This document shows, in pieces, positions 33,720 to 42,514 of a DNA stretch of 64,000 nucleotides (its first letter is position 1; every line of letters starts with the position of its first letter). Origin of the DNA: Flavobacteriales bacterium (GTDB lineage Bacteria > Bacteroidota > Bacteroidia > Flavobacteriales_F > PHOS-HE28). Both the position numbers and the translations under genes were made by a program. Where the stretch lies: the NCBI GenBank assembly GCA_016715895.1, contig JADJXH010000004.1, forward strand, positions 1,612,001 through 1,676,000, written 5' to 3'. The notes beneath the pieces are model-generated. The model saw only the letters and a list, made by a program, of their open reading frames with translations, did no database searches and was not told the DNA's origin.

Positions 33720-36410
33720 AGTTCCTGTGACCGTGTAGGAATACGCACCGGAGACCGCACTGCCCGGATCGATCGGCGGGATCACGACCGCTCCGCCTGG
33801 GGCGGTCCAGGTCCCGCCGGAAGCAGGGTTGCCACCCAGGACGGACAAGGGGTCGAACGGGGGGGCGTCGGCGCATACCGTATGGATGGCAGCGGCTCCG
33901 GCGTCGACGGGGGGCACCTCATCCACAAGGACCGTGGCGGAATCGGCCGGGCAGGGACCGACCCCGCCAAGCAGGTACTGGTAAGCGCCGGGCGCATCGG
34001 TGGGTGGATCGTAGTCCGGCCCCTGGGTGTTGCCGTTCGGGTCCGTCCACGCACCGCCGGGATCGGGACTTCCACCGAGCGCGGTGAACAGGGCGGTCGG
34101 TGCGCCGTTCGCGCACACGGTGAGCGATCCAGGTACGCCCGCGTCGGGTGGCTCAAGCAGGCTGAGGTTCACCGTGTGCGTACCATCCGTGCAGGGGGGA
34201 ATGGCGGCAAGCGTGTAGGTGTAAGTGCCCGCGATCGCAATGGATGGATCCACGAGGCCCGTGCTGGAACCTCCGACCGGATCGGTCCATGACCCGGTGG
34301 CCGGAAGTCCGCTGAGCAGGGAGAGAAGGTCCACCGGCGGTGCGCTCGTGCAGGCGCTGAGCGAGGCTGATCCTCCTGTGGGCGGGGCGGGCACCACGGT
34401 CAGGTCCACCTCCGCGGAGGCCGGTGAGCATGGAGCCGGTGCGTTCACCAGATAGGTGTAGGTGCCCGCCGTGGCCGTTCCCGGCACGATGATCCCGGTG
34501 ATCGGCAGACCGAACGGATCCGTCCAGGTTCCTCCTGGGTCCGGCGAACCTCCCAGCAGCAGGAAGAGGTCCGCTGTGGGCAGATCGTCGCACAGATCGA
34601 CCACCGCATCGATGCCGGCGTTCGGTTGGTTCACCTCCGTCACCTGAACAGTGGCGCTTGCGTCCGCACAGGCCGGACCACCCGGCACCGTGTAGGTGTA
34701 GCTGCCCGGTCCGTTCAACACCGGATCGTAGGTCCCGCTGAACACGGCCCCGTTCTGGTCCGTCCAGGTCCCTCCTGGCTGGGCCGATGCGCCCAACGTG
34801 GTGAAGAGGTCGGTAGGACCACCCGCGGCACAGAGGGTCACCGCGCCGTTCGTTCCCGCATCCGGCGCAAGCTCGGTCGACATCGTCACCGTGGCGCTCA
34901 CCGTCCCGCAGGGCGGGCCAGAGCCGACCGTGTACGCATAGGCACCATCCGGGCTTGACCCGGGTGTGAACGTGCCGCCGAAGACCTGTCCGTTCGGGTC
35001 CGTCCAGCTGCCGCCGGGTTGCGGGGTTCCGGTCAACAGGGTGTACAGGGTGATCGCGGCATCCGAGGAGCAAACGGTGAAGGATCCTCCCGTCCCGGCA
35101 TCGGGCTCGGCAGCTACGCTGATGGTGATCGTCGCCACGGCATCGACGCAGGGTGGCGTGCCGGACACCGTGTAGCTGTATGTGCCGGCGGGGTCGACGG
35201 CGGGATCGAACTGGGTCCCATGAACAGCTCCATTGGGGTCGGTCCATGATCCTCCGGCATCCGGTGCACCGCCCAGTTGAAGGAACAGGTCCACCGCAGG
35301 GCTTATGTTGCACACGGACAGTGCACCGTCCGCGCCGGCATCAGGGGCCGCCGATACCTGCACGGTCACCGTGCTCTGTGCATCGATGCACGGCGCCGTG
35401 CCAGTGAGGGAGTAGGTGTACTGACCGGCCGTCCCGGTGGAGGGATCGAAGAGGTTGCCGGACAGCGCCCCCGGCCCGCTCCACGTGCCGCCGAGATCGG
35501 CGTTCGGGCCCAGGAGCGCGAACAGATCGATGGCGGCCGCATCGCTGCAGGTCGTCACGCTCGTTGAAGTTCCGGCTTGTGGCTGGGCATTGATGGTCAC
35601 GGTCACAACGGCCTGGTCCGAGCAACCACCGTTGGCATCGACCACCTCATAGGTGTAGGCACCCGGAGGCGCGGTCGCAGGGTCGAGTGTACCGGACATC
35701 GCGTTGCCGAACGGATCGGTCCAGGCGCCACCGGGCTGCGCCGAGCCGCCCAGCAGCGTGAGCAGGTCGATGACCGGTCCCTGATCGCATGTGGTGATGG
35801 ACGCATCCACCCCGGCTTCGGCATTGCAACAGGCGGCGGTGGCGGGGGCACTGGCCACCACGGCGTCCCCGGTGCATCCTGAACTGCCCCAGCCGCCCGT
35901 TTCGCTGTCCCCGTAGGTATTGACCGTCATTCCCAGGTCCGCACCGTCCACGCAGTCCACCCCACTGGCGACGGTCACGGTCCAACAGAACTGCCAGTTG
36001 GTGGCCCCGTTGCAGAAGTCGCCGAAGTTGTTGCCGGGGTTCCCGTCGTTGTCAAGGTCGAAGAAGAATCCGGGCCCCACAGTGCCGATCGCGGTGGCCG
36101 CGGTGCCGGTGCAGGTGGGATACCATCCCCAGCTCCCGGTGCTGGGTCCGCAGGTCGGGGGGGGTGGTCCCGGGGTCAAGGTGCTCGCGTCCCATCCCGG
36201 ACCGGGCACCGGGACCAGGCCGTGGAACCAGTTGGCGTTCGTCGTGTTCCAGAAGGTGACCGTGAAACAAAAGGTCACCGACTGGCCGCCGGCGTAGGTG
36301 CCGTTCACCGGAGGGGGCGCGGCGGTATAGGTGTAGGTGACCAGGCAGGGCTGGGCAGCCAGCAGGGCCGGGGTCGCGATGCCGACGAAAAGGAGGGCTC
36401 GGAGGGCCAC
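33684..36410 (-). CDS. N-terminal part of frameshifted T9SS type B cargo protein with nine ~80-residue repeats
   Basis: A 908-residue frame with a GTG start at 36410 and a signal peptide (ALRALLFVGIATPALLAAQ). An N-terminal domain of about 200 residues is rich in Cys and Trp. Nine repeats of about 80 residues follow, each with a DAG..G...C...P..DL...LGG start, a PGG.WTDP.G middle and a G.Y.Y.V....PC end. Such repeats are common in Bacteroidota surface proteins that end in a gliding-motility C-terminal domain. The ninth repeat loses its frame after YSYTVTGTPP, where CPNA.. is expected and VRTRRPCSR then a stop is read. As sequenced, the protein lacks its sorting domain and would not leave through T9SS. 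See the matching C-terminal entry. Confidence 0.8.
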   Translation of the reverse strand: MALRALLFVGIATPALLAAQPCLVTYTYTAAPPPVNGTYAGGQSVTFCFTVTFWNTTNANWFHGLVPVPGPGWDASTLTPGPPPPTCGPSTGSWGWYPTCTGTAATAIGTVGPGFFFDLDNDGNPGNNFGDFCNGATNWQFCWTVTVASGVDCVDGADLGMTVNTYGDSETGGWGSSGCTGDAVVASAPATAACCNAEAGVDASITTCDQGPVIDLLTLLGGSAQPGGAWTDPFGNAMSGTLDPATAPPGAYTYEVVDANGGCSDQAVVTVTINAQPQAGTSTSVTTCSDAAAIDLFALLGPNADLGGTWSGPGALSGNLFDPSTGTAGQYTYSLTGTAPCIDAQSTVTVQVSAAPDAGADGALSVCNISPAVDLFLQLGGAPDAGGSWTDPNGAVHGTQFDPAVDPAGTYSYTVSGTPPCVDAVATITISVAAEPDAGTGGSFTVCSSDAAITLYTLLTGTPQPGGSWTDPNGQVFGGTFTPGSSPDGAYAYTVGSGPPCGTVSATVTMSTELAPDAGTNGAVTLCAAGGPTDLFTTLGASAQPGGTWTDQNGAVFSGTYDPVLNGPGSYTYTVPGGPACADASATVQVTEVNQPNAGIDAVVDLCDDLPTADLFLLLGGSPDPGGTWTDPFGLPITGIIVPGTATAGTYTYLVNAPAPCSPASAEVDLTVVPAPPTGGSASLSACTSAPPVDLLSLLSGLPATGSWTDPVGGSSTGLVDPSIAIAGTYTYTLAAIPPCTDGTHTVNLSLLEPPDAGVPGSLTVCANGAPTALFTALGGSPDPGGAWTDPNGNTQGPDYDPPTDAPGAYQYLLGGVGPCPADSATVLVDEVPPVDAGAAAIHTVCADAPPFDPLSVLGGNPASGGTWTAPGGAVVIPPIDPGSAVSGAYSYTVTGTPPVRTRRPCSR

Positions 36411-36471
36411 TGCCGCAGGGAGTTGCTGCGGGAAGATAGCGGCTCGGAGCGTTCGACGCCAAAAGCCGCGC

Positions 36472-37692
36472 TCAGCGGGCGATCACGGTGCCCACGCGGC
36501 CTTTGCGCGAGCCATCGGCACCCTCCACCACGCAGCGGTAGGTGCCGGCCTTCAATCCGCCACGTTCGATGCGGTGCTCGCCGGCGCCAAGGCCGTCCAC
36601 GCGCAACACCTCCCGCCCCTGGGCATCGAACAGCACAAGGGACACTTGGGACTGCCCCTCCGGCATCACCGCCGTGAAGCCGCTCTCGAACACCGTGGGA
36701 TAGAGGTAGGCCGAGGGGGCCGGGCTCGCCTCCTCCACGGCCACCGTGCTGCCGGCCACGGAGTAGATGTCCGTGAACGAACCGACATACAACAGGCTGC
36801 CATCCGCGAAGAACTCCTCCAGGCTCACCAGGTCGATCACGGAAACCCCGCCGTTGTAGGCCGCGAAGGTGACCCCGTTGTCGATGGAGCGGTAGATGCC
36901 CGTTTGGTTCGGGAGGATCAGGTACACCTTGCCGTCGTAGCCGATGATCTCACCGTCGGCGAGGCTCGTCGGTGTGCCGGTGGCGTCGTTCCACGTTGCA
37001 CCGTTGTTGGTGCTGTACCGCACACCGAAGGTGGAGACCATGACGAGGTTGCTTCCCGCGGCGGCCACGCCGAACACGGTGTAGTTCACACCGGGCATCG
37101 CGGTCCAGTTGAGCCCGTTGTTCGCGCTGGTGTAGATGCCGGTGTTCGTCGCCGCATGGAGCAGCCCGCCCACCTGCGTGAGGTGGTACACGATGGTGTT
37201 GGAGCCCATGCCCGAGTGCCCCACGTTCCAGGTGCCACCGAGGTTATCGGTCTTCCAGATGCCGCCCCCCTGGCTCACCGTACCGGTGAACACGGCGAAG
37301 AGGTCGTTGCCGAAGGAGAAGAACTTGTTCGCGTAGACCTGATTGCTCGCGGTGAGGCTCCCGTTGACGCTCGTCCAGGAGGTTCCTCCATTGTCCGACC
37401 GATGGATGCCGGATTGCGTGCCGGCGAAGAGGCTCGTACCCTTCCGTCCCACGGACTCCACGAAGTAGTTCCCTCCGTTCTGCGGAAGACCTGTGTTCAC
37501 CGCGGTCCAGCTCGACCCTCCATTGGTGCTCTTCTTCACTCCGGTGGGATAGGTCACCGCGTAGAGCGCCCCCCCTTCGGAGGTCATGCTCCGGGTCTGT
37601 TGCTGACCGCTGGCCAACGCTGTCCATTGGGCCGGCGAGACGAAGGGGAGGAAGGCGAGCAGGGCGAGCGGAGCGGTCGGAAGGAGGCGCAT
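36472..37692 (-). CDS. Secreted Asp-box beta-propeller protein with T9SS sorting domain
   Basis: A 406-residue secreted protein. The ATG at 37692 gives a signal peptide (MRLLPTAPLALLAFLPFVSPAQ); a TTG seven codons upstream is less likely. Six Asp-box-like motifs are spaced through the protein (STNGGSSW, SDNGGTSW, TDNLGGTW, ANNGLNW, STNNGATW, SIDNGVTF), as in sortilin/BNR beta-propellers. The C-terminal ~80 residues (LYPTVFESGFTAVMPEG...LKAGTYRCVVEGADG) look like a type A T9SS sorting domain. Ligand unknown. It lies upstream of the frameshifted cargo gene on the same strand, 61 bp away, and may be cotranscribed with it. Confidence 0.85.
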   Translation of the reverse strand: MRLLPTAPLALLAFLPFVSPAQWTALASGQQQTRSMTSEGGALYAVTYPTGVKKSTNGGSSWTAVNTGLPQNGGNYFVESVGRKGTSLFAGTQSGIHRSDNGGTSWTSVNGSLTASNQVYANKFFSFGNDLFAVFTGTVSQGGGIWKTDNLGGTWNVGHSGMGSNTIVYHLTQVGGLLHAATNTGIYTSANNGLNWTAMPGVNYTVFGVAAAGSNLVMVSTFGVRYSTNNGATWNDATGTPTSLADGEIIGYDGKVYLILPNQTGIYRSIDNGVTFAAYNGGVSVIDLVSLEEFFADGSLLYVGSFTDIYSVAGSTVAVEEASPAPSAYLYPTVFESGFTAVMPEGQSQVSLVLFDAQGREVLRVDGLGAGEHRIERGGLKAGTYRCVVEGADGSRKGRVGTVIAR

Positions 37693-37743
37693 GGCGTCGG
37701 ATTGGGACCGCAAGTTGGGGCGGGCCTCCGCTGTGCCGTCCGT

Positions 37744-38127
37744 TCACGTGCTGCCCTTTTTCAACAGCTGGGCATCATGAGCCTGGCGAAGCCGGTCGCG
37801 GACCGCGGTGAAGGCCTCGCAGGTGCGGTCGAGCGCCTCGCCGAGCACCTGGCCCAGCTTGTAGCCCGCGCTGATGTCCGCACCGGGTCGTTCCAGCATC
37901 CTGCGGGCCCCTGACGGATGGCGGAGGACCGCCGCCTCCAGGCATCCGCGCACCTGCCGCTCCAACAGGCTGTTCGATGCACCAAGGTCCACGGCCCCCA
38001 CACAACCACAGAGGTCCTCGATCAAGGCCTTCTCGTCACTTCGTGCCGGTGCGGATTGAGCGGCCGACGGCGACCCGGTCGCGCCCAGGCATAGCAGCAG
38101 CCCCATGCAACGGATCACCCAATGCAC
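37744..38127 (-). CDS. Small secreted protein of unknown function
   Basis: 127 residues. The GTG start at 38127 gives a plausible signal peptide (MHWVIRCMGLLLCLGATGSPSAAQ); the internal ATG at 38106 would leave a very short one without positive charge. The mature part is helical-looking with cysteines in C.C (DLCGCVG), GCLEAAV and DRTCEAF. I do not recognise the family with certainty, though short Cys-containing secreted proteins of this kind recur in Bacteroidota. A -7-like box sits 3 bp upstream of the GTG, implying a nearly leaderless transcript. Confidence 0.65.
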   Translation of the reverse strand: MHWVIRCMGLLLCLGATGSPSAAQSAPARSDEKALIEDLCGCVGAVDLGASNSLLERQVRGCLEAAVLRHPSGARRMLERPGADISAGYKLGQVLGEALDRTCEAFTAVRDRLRQAHDAQLLKKGST

Positions 38128-38130
38128 TCC

Positions 38131-38138
38131 GAAAGGTA
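38131..38138 (-). promoter_or_regulatory. Candidate -7 box (TACCTTTC)
   Basis: Seven of eight match to TAnnTTTG, only 3 bp upstream of the GTG at 38127. If functional, transcription would start at or near the start codon. Confidence 0.4.
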
Positions 38139-38243
38139 GCGCGACCGGTGATGGATGTCCGGTCTTGTGACCAGCGGTGATGTGCGCGGGGTGAACGGTG
38201 ATCCTCGGAGCGGCCGGGTCAACAGGCTACCTTTACATTCCTC

Positions 38244-38564
38244 ATGGCCGCCCCCCTTCGCCTGTTCCTCGCGTGGATCGTCGTGCTCGGTATGGGGGGC
38301 TCCATCCTCCCGCCCGAGCTCGGTGCGCTGCACACCTGTGCCGGGCATTCGGGCCATCAGCACGATGCCGAGCGCCACCCCGGCGATGGGGGCGATTGTG
38401 CGGGCTGTGCGCTCGCCATGGTGGAGGCCCTTGTTCATCGTCCATTGCAATGGACGTGCGTGGAGGATGGGGTGGTGCGGGCGGTCGTGAGCGGACAGGG
38501 CGCAGCACCTGCCGGGTCAGCTGCTTGCGGCACCACCGACCGCGGACCACCCTCGCGTGGCTGA
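38244..38564 (+). CDS. Small His/Cys-rich exported protein
   Basis: 106 residues. An N-terminal hydrophobic segment (LRLFLAWIVVLGMGGSILPP) is followed by HTCAGHSGHQHD, H and DCAGC, a likely metal-binding surface; the rest is low in recognisable features. It lies 40 bp upstream of the TonB-dependent receptor gene on the same strand and may be cotranscribed with it, which suggests a role in metal or metal-chelate handling. That is inference from composition and position. The family is not recognised; it resembles small periplasmic His-rich proteins near metal receptors. Confidence 0.55.
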   Translation: MAAPLRLFLAWIVVLGMGGSILPPELGALHTCAGHSGHQHDAERHPGDGGDCAGCALAMVEALVHRPLQWTCVEDGVVRAVVSGQGAAPAGSAACGTTDRGPPSRG

Positions 38565-38604
38565 TCTCCGAGGTACGTGCTCCTTCATTCCCAGCCCACC
38601 TGCC

Positions 38605-40938
38605 ATGTCCTTCCTCCGGCCCTTGGCGGCCGTGCTCATCCTTCTGAACAGCGCCATGCTCCAGGCCCAGGAGCCATGCACGCTGGTGCTGTCCGGCATC
38701 GTCGTGGATGACCATGATGGGGCGCCCTTGGGTTTCGCCCAAGTGATGGTCGTGGGCACCTCGGTGGGCGTGGTGGCCGATGCGGAAGGACGGTTCAGGA
38801 TCGAGGGCCTCTGCCCCGGGCCGGTGGAGCTGCGCCTGGAACATCTGGGATGCCAGCCGGTGCAGCGGAAGCTGGACCTTGCGACCGATCGCTCCATCAC
38901 CGTGCGGCTGGAGCACCATGCGGAAGAGCTCAAGCAGGCCGAGGTGGTGCGTGAGCGGCCGGATGAGAACGTCGGCATGTCGCGGGCCGTCATCGACAGG
39001 GTCGCCATGGAACGGGCCTCGGGCCGCTCCCTCGCCGATATGGTCGCGACCGTTCCGGGTGTCACCGTGCTGCGCTCCGGACCGGTCATCGCCAAACCGG
39101 TCGTTCAAGGCCTCTCCGGCAACCGCGTGCTGACGCTCAACCAAGGGGTGCGGCAGGAGGATCAGCAGTGGGGCGGCGAACATGCCCCGGACCTGGATCC
39201 GTTCAGCACGGACCGCATCGAACTCGTGAAGGGGGCCGCATCGGTCCAGTACGGGAGCGATGCCTTGGGCGGGGTCATCATCACCTCGCCGGTGGAACTG
39301 CCGCGGCAGGGCGGGGTGGGCGGTGCCGTTGGTGTGGTGGGGATCAGCAACGGTCTGGGGGGGAGCGCGCAGGCGGTCCTCGAAGGCGGGTTCGGCCACC
39401 TGAACGGACCTGGATGGCGGCTCCAGGGTTCCGGACGCCTGCTGGGCGATGGCCAGGCACCAGGCCATGTGCTCAGCAACACCGGCCTGCGCGAAGGGGC
39501 CGGTTCAGTGGCCATCGGACATCATCGTCCACGCGGCGGTGTCGAGCTCTACTACAGCTACCTCGCCCGCGAGGTCGGCATCCTGCGCGCGGCCCACATC
39601 GGCAACCTCACCGACCTGCAGAACGCCATCGAACGCGACGAGCCCTGGTACCAGGCCCCGTTCACCTACGCCATCGACGCCCCCCGGCAAACGGTGCAGC
39701 ACCACCTGATGAAGGCGCACGGTGAGCTGAGGTTGTCCAGGCGGGGACAGCTGGAGCTCACCTACGCCTACCAGGCGAACGACCGGCAGGAGTATGACAT
39801 CCGACGCGGTGGACGCAGTGCCCGACCGGCCCTCGACCTGTTCCTGGCCACGCATTCGGCCGACCTCGTGCTGAAGCATCACGTGGGTCCCCGCCTGCAC
39901 GGCAAAGTGGGCGCCAATGGCCTGGTGCAGACCAATGTCAACATCCCCGGAACCGGCGTCAGCCCGCTCATCCCGGACTTCCGGCGGCGCACGCTGGGGG
40001 TGTTCGTCCTGGAACACTACCCGATCGGTGAACGGCTGGAGCTGGAGGCCGGTGCCCGGCTCGACGGCGCGGGCCTGGTGGTGTACACCTTCGATGAGGC
40101 GGATCGACCGTTGAGCGTGGAGCATCGCTTCATCAATGGAGCGGGCAGCCTGGGCGCCAACTGGACCGTGGGCGACAGCCTTGCCTTGCGCATCAACGTG
40201 AGCTCGGCCTTCCGGCCACCTCATGTGAGCGAGCTCTACAGCGCAGGTCTGCATCACGGGGCGGCGGCCATCGAAGAGGGCGATGCCGGCCTGGGCAGCG
40301 AGCGGATGTACAAGGGCACGATCGACCTGGTCGGAAGCGTGTGGGGAGGCCGCCTTACCGGCATCGTTTCGGCGCATGCCGGACGTGCGGATGGCTTCAT
40401 CCAGCTCCGGCCCGAAGGCGTGGCCCTCACCATCCGCGGCGCGTTCCCCGTGTTCCGCTACGCGGCCACGGATGCGTTCCTCTGGGGCATCGATGGGCGT
40501 GCGCAACTGCAGATCGCCCGGCATTGGTCCACGTCCTTCGAATGGAGCCTGGTGCGGGGCCGCGATCTGCGCCGTGAGGAGTGGCTCTACATGATGCCCT
40601 CCGATCGGGGCTCCCTGGTCCTGGCCTGGCGGGGAGCGGACAAGGGGGCGTGGGCACGACCCGAACTGGCCTTGCGCTCGTCCCTGGTGCTGCGGCAGTC
40701 CCGCTTTCCGGAGGACCTTGACCTGGTCGACCCACCTCCGACCTATCACCTGCTGGGCCTCAGCGCGGCGGTGGAGCGACGCATGAAGGGCGGTGTGCTG
40801 CGCATCGGCCTGGAGGGCAACAATGTGCTCAATGCGCGGTACAGGGACCTGTTGGACCGCTTCAGGTACTATGCGGACGCGCGTGGCGTGGAGGTGCTGG
40901 TGAGGCTGGGGTATACCTTCGGAAGGCGGGCCACATGA
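38605..40938 (+). CDS. TonB-dependent outer-membrane receptor
   Basis: 777 residues. ATG at 38605 with signal peptide (MSFLRPLAAVLILLNSAMLQAQ). A carboxypeptidase-regulatory-like domain follows (about 25-105, SGIVVDDHDGAPLGFAQVMV), then a TonB plug (about 125-235, VPGVTVLRSGPVIAKPVVQG and DRIELVKGAASVQYGSDALGG) and a 22-strand-type barrel ending VRLGYTFGRR. It imports a substrate across the outer membrane using TonB energy. Its organisation without a SusD partner suggests a siderophore, metal chelate or cobalamin rather than glycan. The upstream His/Cys-rich small protein favours a metal. Its stop codon overlaps an ATG of the downstream frame (ATGA at 40935). Confidence 0.92.
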   Translation: MSFLRPLAAVLILLNSAMLQAQEPCTLVLSGIVVDDHDGAPLGFAQVMVVGTSVGVVADAEGRFRIEGLCPGPVELRLEHLGCQPVQRKLDLATDRSITVRLEHHAEELKQAEVVRERPDENVGMSRAVIDRVAMERASGRSLADMVATVPGVTVLRSGPVIAKPVVQGLSGNRVLTLNQGVRQEDQQWGGEHAPDLDPFSTDRIELVKGAASVQYGSDALGGVIITSPVELPRQGGVGGAVGVVGISNGLGGSAQAVLEGGFGHLNGPGWRLQGSGRLLGDGQAPGHVLSNTGLREGAGSVAIGHHRPRGGVELYYSYLAREVGILRAAHIGNLTDLQNAIERDEPWYQAPFTYAIDAPRQTVQHHLMKAHGELRLSRRGQLELTYAYQANDRQEYDIRRGGRSARPALDLFLATHSADLVLKHHVGPRLHGKVGANGLVQTNVNIPGTGVSPLIPDFRRRTLGVFVLEHYPIGERLELEAGARLDGAGLVVYTFDEADRPLSVEHRFINGAGSLGANWTVGDSLALRINVSSAFRPPHVSELYSAGLHHGAAAIEEGDAGLGSERMYKGTIDLVGSVWGGRLTGIVSAHAGRADGFIQLRPEGVALTIRGAFPVFRYAATDAFLWGIDGRAQLQIARHWSTSFEWSLVRGRDLRREEWLYMMPSDRGSLVLAWRGADKGAWARPELALRSSLVLRQSRFPEDLDLVDPPPTYHLLGLSAAVERRMKGGVLRIGLEGNNVLNARYRDLLDRFRYYADARGVEVLVRLGYTFGRRAT

Positions 40939-40979
40939 GGCGGACATACGCCGCAGGTCCGGGCCTTCGTTCACCGGGC

Positions 40980-41591
40980 ATGACCTTCCGTTGGGCCATC
41001 GTTGCGTGGGTAGGCCTGCCTGTCTGGGCGGCCTGCACGGACCCGCCACGCCGTTCCGATCGTGGACCGGTCGTTCAGGAGCGTTCCGTACCGATGGCCG
41101 AGGATGTGCCGCTGAACGCGCTCCTCGACAGTCTGGGTATCGATGCGGACGAGGTGGCCATCCATGTGGACAAGAGCGAGCGGCGACTCTGCCTGAAGCA
41201 CGCCGACGCGACGGTTCGCTGCTACGATGTGGTGTTGGGCGGATCACCGGAAGGGGACAAACGCATGCAGGGCGATCAGCGGACCCCGGAGGGGAGCTTC
41301 ACCTTCCGCGACAAATACCCGCACCGGGAGTGGCACCGCTTCGCCTGGATCGACTACCCGAACGCGGAAAGCGTTCGGCGGTTCAAGGCGCGGCGCGCCG
41401 CCGGGGAGATCCCGGCCGATGCGCGGATCGGCGGAGAGGTGGGCATCCATGGCGTTCCGGCGGGCATGGACCTGCTCATCTCCACGGGTGTGGACTGGAC
41501 GCTGGGTTGCATCGCCATGCGGAACGACGATCTCGATGAGGTGTACGACATCATTCGGCCCGGCCGGACGATCGTCCACATCGGGCCGTGA
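40980..41591 (+). CDS. YkuD-type L,D-transpeptidase lipoprotein
   Basis: 203 residues from the ATG at 40980. That start gives a compact lipoprotein signal ending VWAAC with Cys19. The alternative ATG at 40935 overlaps the receptor stop and adds 15 residues; either is possible. The catalytic YkuD motif is HG...(16 residues)...S.G..W.LGCIAM with His157 and Cys177. Upstream motifs QGDQRTPEGSF and the VDKSERRLCL strand are typical. It likely cross-links peptidoglycan or attaches proteins to it from the inner or outer membrane leaflet. It converges with the DUF296 gene, with only 3 bp between the stop codons. Confidence 0.9.
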   Translation: MTFRWAIVAWVGLPVWAACTDPPRRSDRGPVVQERSVPMAEDVPLNALLDSLGIDADEVAIHVDKSERRLCLKHADATVRCYDVVLGGSPEGDKRMQGDQRTPEGSFTFRDKYPHREWHRFAWIDYPNAESVRRFKARRAAGEIPADARIGGEVGIHGVPAGMDLLISTGVDWTLGCIAMRNDDLDEVYDIIRPGRTIVHIGP

Positions 41592-41594
41592 GGC

Positions 41595-42014
41595 TCAGCG
41601 TCCGGTCGGGAAGAGCTCGTTGGAGCCCGTCAGCGGGTCGTGAGGACGATGCAGGACGACCCCCTCGATCTCCAGGATGACGATCTCCAAGGTGGTCCGC
41701 ACCACACAGCCCGCTGGTACGTGGCCTCCGCGGACCGCCCCATCCGGGTCGGAAACGGTGGCGTGGAGGTGTGCCCCGTCGGGCCCGATGGTCCCACTGA
41801 GCGTCACCACTTCCTGGTCGTCGGGCAGGATCGTGGGCTCGGTGCGGCCGGCGAAGCGGAGCGCGCAGGGCCCGAGGCTGCCCACGGCCGCGATCACCGC
41901 GCCGCCACCCACGCCGGTGTGTCGGGCCCAGGCCTCAAGTCCAAGGCGGACATCCTCGCCCGGGGCCATGCGGAGGGCATGCACCGCACCCGCCCGGCCC
42001 GTGGCGTGCTTCAC
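41595..42014 (-). CDS. PPC/DUF296 domain protein
   Basis: 139 residues, a single PPC (DUF296) domain without the AT-hook found in plant homologues. Conserved features are HTGVGGGAVIAAVGSL, DGAHLHATVSDPDG and the metal-type GGH in VRGGHVPAG. The GTG at 42014 overlaps the purE stop codon (GTGA), so translation is coupled to purE. Bacterial PPC proteins form trimers; their biochemical role is poorly known. Its place at the end of a purK-purE operon is the main clue, but a direct role in purine synthesis is not established. Confidence 0.85.
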   Translation of the reverse strand: MKHATGRAGAVHALRMAPGEDVRLGLEAWARHTGVGGGAVIAAVGSLGPCALRFAGRTEPTILPDDQEVVTLSGTIGPDGAHLHATVSDPDGAVRGGHVPAGCVVRTTLEIVILEIEGVVLHRPHDPLTGSNELFPTGR

Positions 42015-42514
42015 TGGTCGAAGCGGTTCGGGAACTGCTGACGGAGCACACCGATGCCGTCGTGGATCTTGGCCTGCTGGTCGTGCTTGAACCGCTCCAG
42101 GGCCTCGGCGATGGCCGCATCGTGGGCGCCCAGCAGCTGCACCGCCAGCAATCCCGCGTTGCGGGCACCATTGATGGCCACAGTGGCCACGGGGACCCCC
42201 GCAGGCATCTGCACGATGCTCAGCAGGCTGTCCCATCCATCGATGCTGTTGCGGCTCCGGATGGGCACGCCGATCACCGGCAGGGTGGTGAGGCTCGCGA
42301 CCATGCCCGGAAGATGTGCGGCGCCCCCGGCGCCGGCGATGATGGCCTTCAGTCCACGGGAACGGGCCGTTCGCGCGTAATCGAACATGCGCTCCGGTGT
42401 CCGGTGGGCGCTCACCACGGTGAGCTCATGCTCCACCTGGAACTCCTTGAGGGTGTCCGCGGCCTCGCGCATCACTTCCAGGTCGCTGCGGCTGCCCATG
42501 ATGATCCCGATCAT
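42011..42514 (-). CDS. purE: 5-(carboxyamino)imidazole ribonucleotide mutase PurE
   Basis: 167 residues, normal length. It converts N5-CAIR to CAIR in purine synthesis. Family motifs: GSRSDLEVM, VSAHRTPERM, AGAGGAAHLPGM, PVIGVP and the substrate loop NAGLLAVQLLG. The ATG at 42514 overlaps the purK stop (ATGA) and its stop overlaps the DUF296 start. The partner PurK is encoded directly upstream, as expected for the two-step bacterial route. Confidence 0.97.
   Translation of the reverse strand: MIGIIMGSRSDLEVMREAADTLKEFQVEHELTVVSAHRTPERMFDYARTARSRGLKAIIAGAGGAAHLPGMVASLTTLPVIGVPIRSRNSIDGWDSLLSIVQMPAGVPVATVAINGARNAGLLAVQLLGAHDAAIAEALERFKHDQQAKIHDGIGVLRQQFPNRFDQ

Noticed and set aside
33720..33876. 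Start of the C-terminal cargo fragment at 33876 as an independent gene
   Set aside because: The first ~50 residues of that frame are an Arg/Pro-rich shadow of the ninth repeat; homology begins only after the C run at 33715-33719, so it is a frameshifted continuation.
38155..38647. Alternative plus-strand frames overlapping the small His/Cys-rich protein
   Set aside because: They lack a signal segment or start and run into the receptor signal peptide; the frame at 38244 has both an ATG and an export segment.
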